This document shows positions 33,442 through 41,339 of a stretch of 64,000 bases of DNA, in pieces. Origin of the DNA: Bacteroidia bacterium (GTDB taxonomy: Bacteria; Bacteroidota; Bacteroidia; SpSt-205); contig BPGW01000001.1 in NCBI GenBank assembly GCA_026003235.1, positions 150,224-214,223 on the forward strand, in the 5' to 3' direction. The notes under the pieces were generated by a model, which was not told the origin of the DNA, ran no database searches, and saw nothing but the letters and a program-made list of their open reading frames with translations. Position 1 is the first letter of the stretch. Each line of letters starts with the position of its first letter. The position numbers were made by a program, and so were the translations under genes.

Positions 33442-34820
33442 ATGCCCTGTGGATAGGTCCTCTCGTAGGGGGGCTTATTTCTCTCTTCCTGGGTCGTCGC
33501 CTGCTTTTTGCCTGGGGCCTCGTGCAGGGGTTCCTCCTCAGCCTTTTATGGGCCTACCTGTATGTGGAGCATAGAGGCGAAGGCCTTTCCTACGAAAAAC
33601 CCTGGTTCTCGCTGGATGGCTTTTCTTTTTCGTATTCGCTTGCTCTGCGTCCTACGAACTTCTCCTTGGTCTTGCTGGCGCTTTTGGTTATACATGCCGC
33701 CTTTTTTTACGGTTACCTCTACATTCCGAGGCCGAGGGCTTTTTCGGCGCTTTTGTTCTTTACGCTGGCTTTTGCGCAGGGTGTTTTTTTGGCGGGGGAT
33801 CCGTTGCTTTTTTTCGTTTTTTATGAGGCTTCACTTATTCCCGCTTTTCTGCTGATTCTGGGGTGGGGCGGTAGGGGGCGAGGGTTGGCTGCGGTGCGTT
33901 TTGCGCTCTTTACGCTGGCTGGGTCGGTGTTTCTGCTGGTAGGGCTTTTGTGGGCGCTGCTGGAGGGACACCCTGCTTTTGTGACCGGATGGCGGCAGCA
34001 TCCCTTGAACTGGGGGCCTTGGCTGCTGATGACGGTAGGCCTGGCGGTCAAGCTCCCGCTTGTCCCCCTTCATAGCTGGCTGGGCGAAGCGCACGTGGAA
34101 GCCGATAGCGCTGTCTCCATGGTTTTGGCCGGACTCTTGCTGAAGCTGGGTGGCTTCGGACTGCTGGAATGGGTGTGGTACGACCCTTCGCCGGCGAGGG
34201 CCCTTATCCTGCGGGGGGTGGGGGCGGTGTCGTTGGGGTACGCTATAGCTGTGGCCACGGGCCAGCGCGATCTCAAACGGCTTGTGGCTTTTACGTCTAT
34301 TGCGCACATGGCTTTTGTGGCGCTGGGGGCGGGGGCCCGCTCGTCTGTAGGGCTGCAGGGGGCTTACCATCAGCTTTTCACCCACGGGATAGTAAGTGCG
34401 GCCCTCTTTGCCTGGGTGGGGTGGGTAGAAAAGCGGACGGGCAGCCGGTCCCTAAGCTACCTGGGGGGCGTTTTCCATGCCCAGGCAAAAGAGCAGCTTC
34501 AAGCGGCGCTGCTTTTTTTCGGCGCTATAGGGGTGCCGGGGTTAGCCCTCTTTGTGTCGGAAGTGCTGGTGATAGGCGGCGTGGGAAGGGGCTCCGGATG
34601 GACGTGGGCCCTCGTGCCCGCGCTTAGCCTTCCCTTTACGGGGTGGTACTTCTTACGGGCTTATCGGGAGCTGACAGGACGCGAGGCGGGGGTTCAGCTG
34701 GCGCCAGCGATGGACTATTTGCCGCTTGAGGCCGTCATCTGGCTCCTTGTGTTTATGTCGGTGTTGGTGGGGGTATACCCCCAGCCGTGGTTATCGCTGC
34801 TGGGGCATGTGGGGTCTTGA
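33423..34820 (+). CDS. nuoM: NADH-quinone oxidoreductase subunit M
   Basis: 465 residues with about 14 helices. Conserved blocks: FVFYEASLIPAFLLILGWGG with the essential Glu, VKLPLVPLHSWLGEAHVEAD with the channel Lys, AVSMVLAGLLLKLGGFGLL, and DLKRLVAFTSIAHMAFVALG. It forms a proton-pumping channel of complex I. The ATG overlaps the nuoL end by 19 bp and the 3' end overlaps nuoN by 14 bp. Length is near normal, unlike the shortened nuoL. Confidence 0.93.
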   Translation: MEALALNALWIGPLVGGLISLFLGRRLLFAWGLVQGFLLSLLWAYLYVEHRGEGLSYEKPWFSLDGFSFSYSLALRPTNFSLVLLALLVIHAAFFYGYLYIPRPRAFSALLFFTLAFAQGVFLAGDPLLFFVFYEASLIPAFLLILGWGGRGRGLAAVRFALFTLAGSVFLLVGLLWALLEGHPAFVTGWRQHPLNWGPWLLMTVGLAVKLPLVPLHSWLGEAHVEADSAVSMVLAGLLLKLGGFGLLEWVWYDPSPARALILRGVGAVSLGYAIAVATGQRDLKRLVAFTSIAHMAFVALGAGARSSVGLQGAYHQLFTHGIVSAALFAWVGWVEKRTGSRSLSYLGGVFHAQAKEQLQAALLFFGAIGVPGLALFVSEVLVIGGVGRGSGWTWALVPALSLPFTGWYFLRAYRELTGREAGVQLAPAMDYLPLEAVIWLLVFMSVLVGVYPQPWLSLLGHVGS

Positions 34821-36042
34821 AGGGCTATGGCCGGAGCTGTTTCTGGCTGGAGCCGCTCTGCTGGCCCCACGCCGATGGGCCTTGAGCACAGGCCTGTTAT
34901 TGTATTTGGGGGGCGTTGCGTGGCAACAAGAACGGCTATTTCTGCTCTACGCCATAGACGAACGCTCCGTTGCGGGGATAGCCTTTTTCGTGGGGGTGAC
35001 CCTTTTCACGCTTGCATGGGCTCCCCTACGGCGAGAAGCGGTGTGGGCCCTTCTTCTTCAGCTTGCCTCGTACGGCCTCCTCCTGCGAAGCCGCCATTTG
35101 GCTTTTAGCTGGGCCCTTATGGAGGCTGCGGCCCTGAGTGGGTACTTTTTCGTCATAGCGGCTTCGGAAAAGACCCCGTCTCGCTGGGAGGCTGCCTTGC
35201 GGTATTTCTTCTGGAGTGTGATCGGATCGGCGCTGATTCTGATGAGCTTGGCGGTTCGCTTGATGGCTAAGCAGCCCTTGCTGTATCCGCTCTCAAGTGG
35301 GAGTATGCTGAGCGACCTTTTGCTGAGCTGGGGATGGGCGATCAAGGCGGGGTTCTTGCCCTGGCATGGATGGCTCATGGGCCTGTATCGTACGCTACCT
35401 CTGGGATGGGGGGTATGGTATTCCCTCGTACCGAAGGGGGCCCTCCTGCTGAATTTTCTTGCGGTTCTCCCTTCTGACAGCTCGTCGGGGATTTTTCCTG
35501 GTTTTTTGTATGGTTTAGGGGCTTTGTCGCTGGTGGGGGCGTACGCGCTGGCGTGGCGTGCCCCTCGTCTGACCGAGCAGCTTTTCTGGGGGAGCTTTGC
35601 GCAGGCTGGCTACATGGTGCTGGCGATGGTCGGAGGAGGGCAGGCAAGCGGCTGGCAGTTCTGGCTGGTGTACGGGCCGGCCAGTTTGGTTAGCTTCTGG
35701 TATGTAGAGCGGCCGTGGCGCGGACGGATGGGGAACGCCGTAGGTTTGCTTCTGCTGGCCAATCTGGCGGCGCTGCCTCCGGTGCTGGGCTTTTGGGTGA
35801 AGATGGCCCTTTTTTGGGAGGGCTTGCAGCACCTTGCGGGGTGGGCACGGATCCTGTTGATAGGGGCGGCGGCCTTGGCGACGATAGGCGGCTTTGCGGT
35901 TTATGGCAAAGTGCTGTGGCAAATTTGGCACACGGCCAGCCCCCCTCCTCCAGCAAGACGGCGGGTGGGGTACGCCATAGGGGCGATTGGGCTTTTCGGC
36001 TTAGGCCTTCTGGGGCTGAAGGCTTTGGAGAGCCTTGGCTAA
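34807..36042 (+). CDS. nuoN: NADH-quinone oxidoreductase subunit N
   Basis: 411 residues from the ATG at 34807; the longer frame from 34726 has a Cys/Trp/Gly-rich lead that looks noncoding. About 12 helices. Conserved regions include WALMEAAALSGYFFVIA (Glu) and WGWAIKAGFLPWHGWLMGLY with the channel Lys, and LTEQLFWGSFAQAGYMVLAM. The subunit is shorter than the usual ~450-490. No nuoA-K genes follow; the next gene is convergent and overlaps by 42 bp. Confidence 0.88.
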   Translation: MWGLEGLWPELFLAGAALLAPRRWALSTGLLLYLGGVAWQQERLFLLYAIDERSVAGIAFFVGVTLFTLAWAPLRREAVWALLLQLASYGLLLRSRHLAFSWALMEAAALSGYFFVIAASEKTPSRWEAALRYFFWSVIGSALILMSLAVRLMAKQPLLYPLSSGSMLSDLLLSWGWAIKAGFLPWHGWLMGLYRTLPLGWGVWYSLVPKGALLLNFLAVLPSDSSSGIFPGFLYGLGALSLVGAYALAWRAPRLTEQLFWGSFAQAGYMVLAMVGGGQASGWQFWLVYGPASLVSFWYVERPWRGRMGNAVGLLLLANLAALPPVLGFWVKMALFWEGLQHLAGWARILLIGAAALATIGGFAVYGKVLWQIWHTASPPPPARRRVGYAIGAIGLFGLGLLGLKALESLG

Positions 36043-37158
36043 GTAGGCCAGGGCCTGGTCTATCTCGGCCTCGGTGGTGGGCATTCCCAAAGAGAAGCGG
36101 AGAGTGGAGCTGGCATCGGCTTCAGAGAGACCCATAGCGCGCAGCACATGTGAGGGTTCCGGTCGGGCCGAAGTGCAGGCGGAACCCGTAGCCACAGCCA
36201 GCAGAGGAGCGCGAGCCATCAGGTCGCGGGCTTTTATCCCCGGAAAGGTTACACTTAGCGTGTTCGGCAAGCGAGGGGCTTGGGCGCCATTTTGATAGGC
36301 GAGGGGGTACATTCGTTGGATGCCCTCCCATAGCTTATCCCGCAAGGCTAAGATCCGAGGGGTGGTTTCGGGCAAGCGCGCCAGCGTGATTTCCAGAGCT
36401 TTGCGCAGGCCGACGATAAGCGGGGTGGGCAGGGTGCCGCTGCGCAGGCCTCGTTCGTGACCTCCCCCCCAAAGCAGCGGTGAAAGCGCCACGCGGGGCT
36501 GCCGGCGACGCACATAGAGGGCCCCTATGCCCTTCGGGCCATAGCATTTATGGGCAGACAGGACGGCCAGATCCACCTTCAGCTCGCTGAAGGAAAGGGG
36601 GATCTTCCCGATCGCTTGGGTCGTATCGCAGAGGAAGAAGGCCCCTGCGCTATGCGCCAACTCCACCAATTCGGGGATAGGCTGGATCACGCCGGTTTCG
36701 TTGTTGGCCAGCATGATAGCCACGAGGAGGGTGGTGGGCCGCAGCGCCCTGGCTAACGCGGCAGGTTCCACTATCCCCTGGGCGGTCACGGGGAGGTACT
36801 CCACTTCCCAGCCTTGGGTAGCGAGGTAGGCGGCTGGGTCCAGGACGGCCTTGTGTTCTGTGGCGGCGATGAGAAGGTGCTTTCTGGCTTGATGGGCATA
36901 CGTGCGGGCCAGGCCCTGGATGGCGAGGTTGAGGGCTTCGGTGGCCCCGCTTGTGAAGATGATTTCTTGCGGCGAAGCACCAAGAAGCTCGGCGATGGCG
37001 GCGCGGCTTTCTTCTACGGCGGTTTCGGCTTCTTTACCGTACAGGTGCGGGCTGGCAGGGTTCCCAAAGCGCTCCAAAAAGTAAGGCCTCATGGCTTCCC
37101 ACACTTCGGGCAGGAGAGGCGTGGTGGCGTTGTAGTCTAAGTAGACAGGCTGGCTCAT
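36001..37158 (-). CDS. Cysteine desulfurase (NifS/IscS type)
   Basis: 385 residues of the class V aminotransferase fold: YLDYNATTPLLPEVWEAM, IIFTSGATEALNLAIQG, the PLP Lys in LSAHKCYGPKGIGALYV, the substrate Arg region GLRSGTLPTPLIVGL and active Cys in ATGSACTSARPEPSHVL. It takes sulfur from cysteine as a persulfide for Fe-S clusters or tRNA thiolation, relevant to miaB and complex I. It is last in the SiaB-SiaC operon, overlapping the coiled-coil membrane protein by 4 bp. Confidence 0.94.
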   Translation of the reverse strand: MSQPVYLDYNATTPLLPEVWEAMRPYFLERFGNPASPHLYGKEAETAVEESRAAIAELLGASPQEIIFTSGATEALNLAIQGLARTYAHQARKHLLIAATEHKAVLDPAAYLATQGWEVEYLPVTAQGIVEPAALARALRPTTLLVAIMLANNETGVIQPIPELVELAHSAGAFFLCDTTQAIGKIPLSFSELKVDLAVLSAHKCYGPKGIGALYVRRRQPRVALSPLLWGGGHERGLRSGTLPTPLIVGLRKALEITLARLPETTPRILALRDKLWEGIQRMYPLAYQNGAQAPRLPNTLSVTFPGIKARDLMARAPLLAVATGSACTSARPEPSHVLRAMGLSEADASSTLRFSLGMPTTEAEIDQALAYLAKALQSLQPQKA

Positions 37159-37703
37159 TTTCGCACCGAACGGGCTAAAAGGCTTTCTACCAGCTCCTCA
37201 AGCGGTTTGAAGGCCAGCGCCACAATCGCCTTGAAGCCAAAAGAAAAGAAGTTGGCCCATTGGCTGGTGGCCTTAGAGGCGGTCTGCTCAATGTAATACT
37301 CAATGAGTTCGGTCACCATAAAGATGACGATGGTGCTCAGGCCCAGGACGGTGAGGGCCTTGCGACGGCGCTGGCTTTCCTGGAGGGCGTTGAGGGTCTC
37401 TTGCAGCTCTTGGTTTTTTTTCTGGAGGGCTTCGTTGTAGCGGGCGATTTCGGCGTTTTTCTGGGCCAGTTCTTCGTTGGCGGCGCGGAGTTTGGCTTGG
37501 AGGCGGTCACCCATCCGGGTAACAAGCTGGGCGGTATGCAGAAGGCTGGCGTAGTGAGCTTGGATCTCTTCCAGCCGTTTTCGTTCAGGCGCTTCGGGGG
37601 AAAGCTCGGCAATCCACTTTTGAAGCTTCTCGGCGCCTTCCTCTTCGCGCTGAAAGCTTACGCTGGCGGTGGTTACGGTCCGGGTTTCACGCTTCGGGTT
37701 CAT
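37155..37703 (-). CDS. Coiled-coil membrane protein of unknown function
   Basis: 182 residues. Residues ~20-115 are a long Glu/Lys/Gln-rich coiled coil (LRAANEELAQKNAEIARYNE; ALQKKNQELQETLNALQESQ). Two hydrophobic segments follow at about 117-140 (LTVLGLSTIVIFMVTELIEY) and 150-170 (FFSFGFKAIVALAF), then a short charged tail. I do not recognise a family. Its ATG lies 17 bp inside the SiaC-like gene, so it probably belongs to that signalling unit, perhaps as a membrane-bound partner. Confidence 0.7.
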   Translation of the reverse strand: MNPKRETRTVTTASVSFQREEEGAEKLQKWIAELSPEAPERKRLEEIQAHYASLLHTAQLVTRMGDRLQAKLRAANEELAQKNAEIARYNEALQKKNQELQETLNALQESQRRRKALTVLGLSTIVIFMVTELIEYYIEQTASKATSQWANFFSFGFKAIVALAFKPLEELVESLLARSVRK

Positions 37704-38103
37704 TCACCGGAACAAGCTCAAAAGGCACCTTGACGGCAGCCTGGTAATCCAGTCCGGCATCTTCCATTTCGGTGTCCTCTTCCAGGAAAACCCAGCGGAT
37801 TTGTACGGGCTGCCCTTTCTCGTACAGGGCTTCAAAATGCCGGAAAAGATCCAGCAGCACTTTGGCCGTGCTGGTATTGAAGTATTCCAGCTTGACCTCA
37901 AGCACCAGGGGCTCAGGTCGGGGGGTATGCCGCTGTACGAACTGCTCCAACCAGGCTAGCACAGGGCTATAAAACTTGATGGAATTCTCTGGGTATGAGT
38001 TTCCGCCGATAAAAAAGCGATTGGCTGAGGGGTCAAAAATAATTTCAGGTGTGGTGAAGGTGGGTTCTATGATAAGCTTCTCTGAAGTCTTCAGGTCGCT
38101 CAT
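37687..38103 (-). CDS. SiaC-family (DUF1987) regulatory phosphoprotein
   Basis: 138 residues matching SiaC/DUF1987: IIEPTFTTPEIIFDPSANRF, FIGGNSYPENSIKFYSPVLA and VKLEYFNTSTAKVLLDLFRH, followed by QIRWVFLEEDTEMEDAGLDY. In Pseudomonas, SiaC is phosphorylated by the kinase SiaB on a Thr in the EYFNTSS-type loop and dephosphorylated by SiaA, and controls diguanylate cyclase activity. The equivalent NTST loop is intact here. It overlaps the SiaB-like gene by 4 bp. Confidence 0.85.
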   Translation of the reverse strand: MSDLKTSEKLIIEPTFTTPEIIFDPSANRFFIGGNSYPENSIKFYSPVLAWLEQFVQRHTPRPEPLVLEVKLEYFNTSTAKVLLDLFRHFEALYEKGQPVQIRWVFLEEDTEMEDAGLDYQAAVKVPFELVPVNEPEA

Positions 38104-38609
38104 GGCTTCTCAAGGGAAAAAAAGGCTTTTAGGGTAAACCAGGCGTATTCTGCTTCGGCTGAGGTGAGCTCGTATTCTACCCGGTCTGCTTTGAGAATGA
38201 CTTGCATTAGGCCCAGGTTAGCGCCACCGCTGTCGGAGTAGGAGCCGCTGGTGAGGGTTGCACGGTGAAACTGTTCCAGCTCTTCTCGGCTCATAGCAAG
38301 GAGGTTTTGTAGGTACGACTGAAGAAAAATTTCCTGGCTATAATAAACCAGGTTCCGGGTGGTCAGAAGGATACCTTCTTCTGTGCGGACCACGCTGATG
38401 AGAGGAGGGTACTTTTCGTGTGGCACCGCATAGTGAATGATATTTTGGGCCAATTCTATAAGGCTGGAGACCACTTTTCGTCGCAGGGGGGGGCGTATTC
38501 CTTCTTCTCCCAGCAGCTTTTCTAAATTTCGCACCATGATGGGGAGCACCTCCATATCCAAGGGGCCCTCGTGTCGGAAAAGGAGCCGATGTTCATAAGA
38601 CACTGCCAT
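38100..38609 (-). CDS. SiaB-family protein kinase
   Basis: 169 residues of the GHKL-related SiaB type: RRKVVSSLIELAQNIIHYA (N-box-like Asn), GILLTTRNLVYYSQEIFLQ and SYSDSGGANLGLMQVILKA (glycine-rich G-box), with a final AWFTLKAFFSL strand. It would phosphorylate the SiaC-like protein encoded next. First gene of a four-gene minus operon; a TACCTTTG box lies 19 bases upstream of its ATG, so this transcript may have a short leader. Confidence 0.82.
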   Translation of the reverse strand: MAVSYEHRLLFRHEGPLDMEVLPIMVRNLEKLLGEEGIRPPLRRKVVSSLIELAQNIIHYAVPHEKYPPLISVVRTEEGILLTTRNLVYYSQEIFLQSYLQNLLAMSREELEQFHRATLTSGSYSDSGGANLGLMQVILKADRVEYELTSAEAEYAWFTLKAFFSLEKP

Positions 38610-38628
38610 GGGTAGGACCGCTATAGGG

Positions 38629-38636
38629 CAAAGGTA
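38629..38636 (-). promoter_or_regulatory. -7 box TACCTTTG of the SiaB-SiaC operon
   Basis: Consensus box on the minus strand, 19 bases before the ATG at 38609; longer spacing than the usual four bases here. Confidence 0.55.
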
Positions 38637-38648
38637 AGCAAAAAGGAG

Positions 38649-40181
38649 TTAGGGTACGAGGGCCAGGCCATATCCATTGAGGGGAATTTCTCGCACGGCC
38701 TGAGTCTGGAAGGAGGGGATTTGGACAAAGTATACCTTACCTGGAGCGCCGGAGAGACCGGCCTGGGGATGATGGGGCGGGTCGGTTCCGGCGACATTCT
38801 CAAAAGACACCACCAGGGATCGTTTTTCGGGGTCTACGCCTATGCCTCGCGGCAGGTGCCCTAATCCATAGAGATGGGTGAGAAGCCGGGGCGTCTGGGC
38901 CTCTATGACAGCGATGGCTCCCAGCTTATCGCCTTGCAGGGCGGGTGCGCTGGCCTTGAGGCAAGCCACATACACCAGCCCATCGTGGTAAGCCATCAGT
39001 TTGGGAGCCGCCGCAGTCGGAATCACCGCCACCAGCCTATCGTCGCTCTGCCGATAAACCCGTACTTGATTGGCTGCATCGCAGCTCACGAAATAGTAAG
39101 AACCGGTGGGTTCTGCCAGAATCTGATAGGGCCCCCAGCGGGTATCTGGCTGAGGGATGTCGCCTGGCTGAAGGGGCAGTTGGGTAAAATCTACAAACCT
39201 ACCTGAGGCGGGGTCTATCTGGACTCGGGTAATATAATTGCCGGCGTTAGCGGTCACATAAGCGTAGTGAAAGTCCTGCGTGAGCCAGAGCCCATGAGGA
39301 CGGGCGATGATCTGGCCTGCGGGGTCGCGCAGCTCATCCAGCACCTGCATGCGCTCTGCGTTGAGCAGAGTCAGCTTGACCGGGCTGGTGGTGGTGAAGT
39401 GGGTCACGACAGCGAGGTGGCCATCTTGGCTCAGTTCAATGTGGGCTGGGTCAGGACCTACTTCCACACGGCCGACTTTTTCATAAGTGTCGGTGCGGTA
39501 CTTTTCTACGGCGGCTCCAGCGATGAGCGTGACGTAAAAGTACCGTCCATCCGGTGAAACCTGAATATAATGGGGGCTTTCTGTTACGGTGGGGTAAATG
39601 CCCACGGGAATGTAGTGCATGATTTGGTAAGTATCTAAGTCCAGCACAGCGACGATATCGCTGCCGGCCGCACATACGAAGGCTTTGCGTCGGCCCGTTG
39701 TACGGCGAGAGCTCCAAGGCAGTTCGCCTTGCGCATTGGGGGCGCCCTGGGCTATCCAGGTCCGTAAAAGGTCTATTTCTGCGGGGGTCAGCAAATTGCT
39801 GCTGTCGGGCAGAGGGGGGGGCATGAGAGGGGAGGCCACAGGCCCGCGAGTGGGGTCTGGATTCACCTGCCAGAGAAGGTGAGACCATTCGGGAGAGAAA
39901 GGCACGACGGGCGCTACTTCACCCTGGTACCCGTAAAAGAGACTATCCCATCGCGCAAGGTTCAGCCGGGTGGAAGGAGCTGGGTTCCCCAGCAGTCTCC
40001 CGTGGCTATGCGCCCCTCCTGTAGCTGTAGAGGCGCTATTGTGGCACCCTGCGCAGCGCTGCACCAGGATCCGAGCCACCGGCTCGGGGTAGCCGCTGGC
40101 CGAAGCTACGGGCGGGGCCGCTTCTCGCCTGCACCCTATCACCAGAAGCCCTACCACCAGGCACCAGTCTGCGATGCGCAT
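38649..40181 (-). CDS. Lipoprotein with cytochrome c domain and YncE-like beta-propeller
   Basis: 510 residues from the ATG at 40181, four bases after a TATCTTTG box (the frame extends to 40217). The signal peptide ends in lipobox LLVIGC. Residues ~35-140 form a planctomycete-type cytochrome c-like domain with one haem motif CAGCH and LMPPPLPDSSNLLTPAEIDL. Residues ~150-505 form a YVTN/YncE-type propeller (SDIVAVLDLDTYQIMHYIPV, YIQVSPDGRYFYVTLIAG, AHIELSQDGHLAVVTH). It is probably an envelope-bound electron-transfer or metal-redox protein; the substrate is unknown. Confidence 0.85.
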   Translation of the reverse strand: MRIADWCLVVGLLVIGCRREAAPPVASASGYPEPVARILVQRCAGCHNSASTATGGAHSHGRLLGNPAPSTRLNLARWDSLFYGYQGEVAPVVPFSPEWSHLLWQVNPDPTRGPVASPLMPPPLPDSSNLLTPAEIDLLRTWIAQGAPNAQGELPWSSRRTTGRRKAFVCAAGSDIVAVLDLDTYQIMHYIPVGIYPTVTESPHYIQVSPDGRYFYVTLIAGAAVEKYRTDTYEKVGRVEVGPDPAHIELSQDGHLAVVTHFTTTSPVKLTLLNAERMQVLDELRDPAGQIIARPHGLWLTQDFHYAYVTANAGNYITRVQIDPASGRFVDFTQLPLQPGDIPQPDTRWGPYQILAEPTGSYYFVSCDAANQVRVYRQSDDRLVAVIPTAAAPKLMAYHDGLVYVACLKASAPALQGDKLGAIAVIEAQTPRLLTHLYGLGHLPRGIGVDPEKRSLVVSFENVAGTDPPHHPQAGLSGAPGKVYFVQIPSFQTQAVREIPLNGYGLALVP

Positions 40182-40185
40182 CTGG

Positions 40186-40193
40186 CAAAGATA
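40186..40193 (-). promoter_or_regulatory. -7 box TATCTTTG of the cytochrome c/propeller gene
   Basis: Consensus box on the minus strand, four bases (CCAG) before the ATG at 40181; overlaps a TATTTTG on the plus strand (40192-40198) that may serve the divergent peroxiredoxin gene. Confidence 0.65.
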
Positions 40194-40209
40194 TTTTGTT
40201 TTTTCGGTC

Positions 40210-40695
40210 ATGCACAAGTTTGGGTGGCCTTTGCTGGGCCTTGCTCTGGCCCAGGTGCAGGTTGGAGCTATCGTACCGCCCCACCTGGAAGCCTTCGATG
40301 AGATGGGACAAAAAGTTTCCTTTGGGGCGCTGCGTGGTCAGTGGGTGGTGCTTTTCTTTTACCCGCACGACGACACCCCAGGCTGCACGCGGCAGGCTAA
40401 GGAATTCAGCCGGCTTTTACCCGATTTCAAAAAAGCTGGAGCAGTCGTGTATGGCATCAGCACGCAAAGCGCTGAGAGTCATCGCGCCTTCAAAAAGAAA
40501 CACGGCTTACAAATACCTCTTTTGGTGGATCAGGAGGGAAAGCTTGCCGACTTTTTCGGTGTAAAGCGCTTCATGGGTATGTGCAGTCGGGATGTGGTGG
40601 TGATAGACCCAGAAGGGAAGATCGCCCTTTTCCGACAGGGGGTCTCCCCCGACACCAGCCCCCGCGAGGTGCTGGCTTTCCTGCGCCAACGCTAA
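40210..40695 (+). CDS. Exported peroxiredoxin (AhpC/TSA, BCP-like)
   Basis: 161 residues from the ATG at 40210. The N-terminus HKFGWPLLGLALAQVQVG reads as a signal peptide. The thioredoxin-fold core has FFYPHDDTPGCTRQAKEF with the peroxidatic Cys, YGISTQSAESHRAFKKKH and FMGMCSRDVVVIDPEG with a second Cys. It would reduce peroxides in the periplasm using a thioredoxin-like donor. The divergent spacer to the cytochrome gene is only 28 bp. Its TAA is in one arm of a palindrome shared with the convergent gene's stop. Confidence 0.9.
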   Translation: MHKFGWPLLGLALAQVQVGAIVPPHLEAFDEMGQKVSFGALRGQWVVLFFYPHDDTPGCTRQAKEFSRLLPDFKKAGAVVYGISTQSAESHRAFKKKHGLQIPLLVDQEGKLADFFGVKRFMGMCSRDVVVIDPEGKIALFRQGVSPDTSPREVLAFLRQR

Positions 40696-40706
40696 TGCGT
40701 TAGCGT
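40689..40706. terminator. Palindrome spanning two convergent stop codons
   Basis: Arms ACGCTAA (40689-40695) and TTAGCGT (40700-40706) around TGCG. Each arm ends in the TAA of one of the convergent genes. Possible bidirectional terminator; no T-tract. Confidence 0.4.
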
Positions 40707-41317
40707 CCAGCTGTGCGCCCAAAAGAGGTGACGGGCACGAGTTTTACGGAAAAGCTGCCTTCTACGGTATCCGGATGGGTGTTGGTACCGATCCCGGGCA
40801 CATTGTTGTAGGAAGGGCGGATGTATCGGAAGCTTCCCGTGACGCTATCTCCATTTATCGTGACATTGGTGATTTCTTGGGTGGTACCCGGGAAAAAGTT
40901 TGGCACGGCAGGCAGCTGCTGGATTGGGTAGGTAGGGGTGGGGCTGCGGGAGATGTCGGCCGCCACGCCGTCTATCGTGATGTTGGACACCTGCTGGGTA
41001 GAAGCGTCATAGCGAAAATTAAGGCTTAGGTAGCCGATGCCCAGGCTATCCTCTCGAGTAAAATCAAAGGTTCGGACATTCTGGCCGGAGGCCTGCCAAG
41101 TGCCTGGTGAGGTCGGGTAAAAACTGTAGGAGAAACGGATATTGAAGGAATTGCCTCCATTGTCTTTGCCTCGGGCTACGCCTTGGATAAACCCCTGGCG
41201 AGGTCGTACCAGGTCCTGTCCAGGTGGGCCTTGGGGGCCTTGGGGGCCTTGAGGGCCTTCTTTGCCTCGGCAGCTCCACACAAGGAGCACCACCGGTATC
41301 AGAAGTGCGTAACGCAT
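40700..41317 (-). CDS. Lipoprotein with short collagen-like segment
   Basis: 205 residues from the ATG at 41317, four bases after TACCTTTG; the frame extends to 41437 inside alaS. The signal peptide ends in the lipobox LLVWSC. Directly after it comes a collagen-like run of Gly-Pro-Gln/Gly-Pro-Pro triplets (about residues 20-33), then a domain rich in Ser, Thr, Asn and aromatic strands (FNIRFSYSFYPTSPGTW, ITNVTINGDSVTGSFRYI) that looks like a lipocalin-type or small barrel. Function unknown; probably surface or periplasmic. Confidence 0.75.
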   Translation of the reverse strand: MRYALLIPVVLLVWSCRGKEGPQGPQGPQGPPGQDLVRPRQGFIQGVARGKDNGGNSFNIRFSYSFYPTSPGTWQASGQNVRTFDFTREDSLGIGYLSLNFRYDASTQQVSNITIDGVAADISRSPTPTYPIQQLPAVPNFFPGTTQEITNVTINGDSVTGSFRYIRPSYNNVPGIGTNTHPDTVEGSFSVKLVPVTSFGRTAGR

Positions 41318-41321
41318 GGTG

Positions 41322-41329
41322 CAAAGGTA
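41322..41329 (-). promoter_or_regulatory. -7 box TACCTTTG of the collagen-like lipoprotein gene
   Basis: Consensus box on the minus strand in the 22-base gap after alaS, four bases (CACC) before the ATG. Confidence 0.65.
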
Positions 41330-41339
41330 AGGGAAAGTT

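Noticed and set aside
40895-40920. TTGGCACG inside the collagen-like gene as a sigma-54 site
   Set aside because: The -12 part is not TTGC and no gene starts downstream on that strand.
41218-41260. GGCCTTGGGGG repeats as a DNA repeat element
   Set aside because: Explained by codons for Gly-Pro-Gln triplets in the lipoprotein gene.
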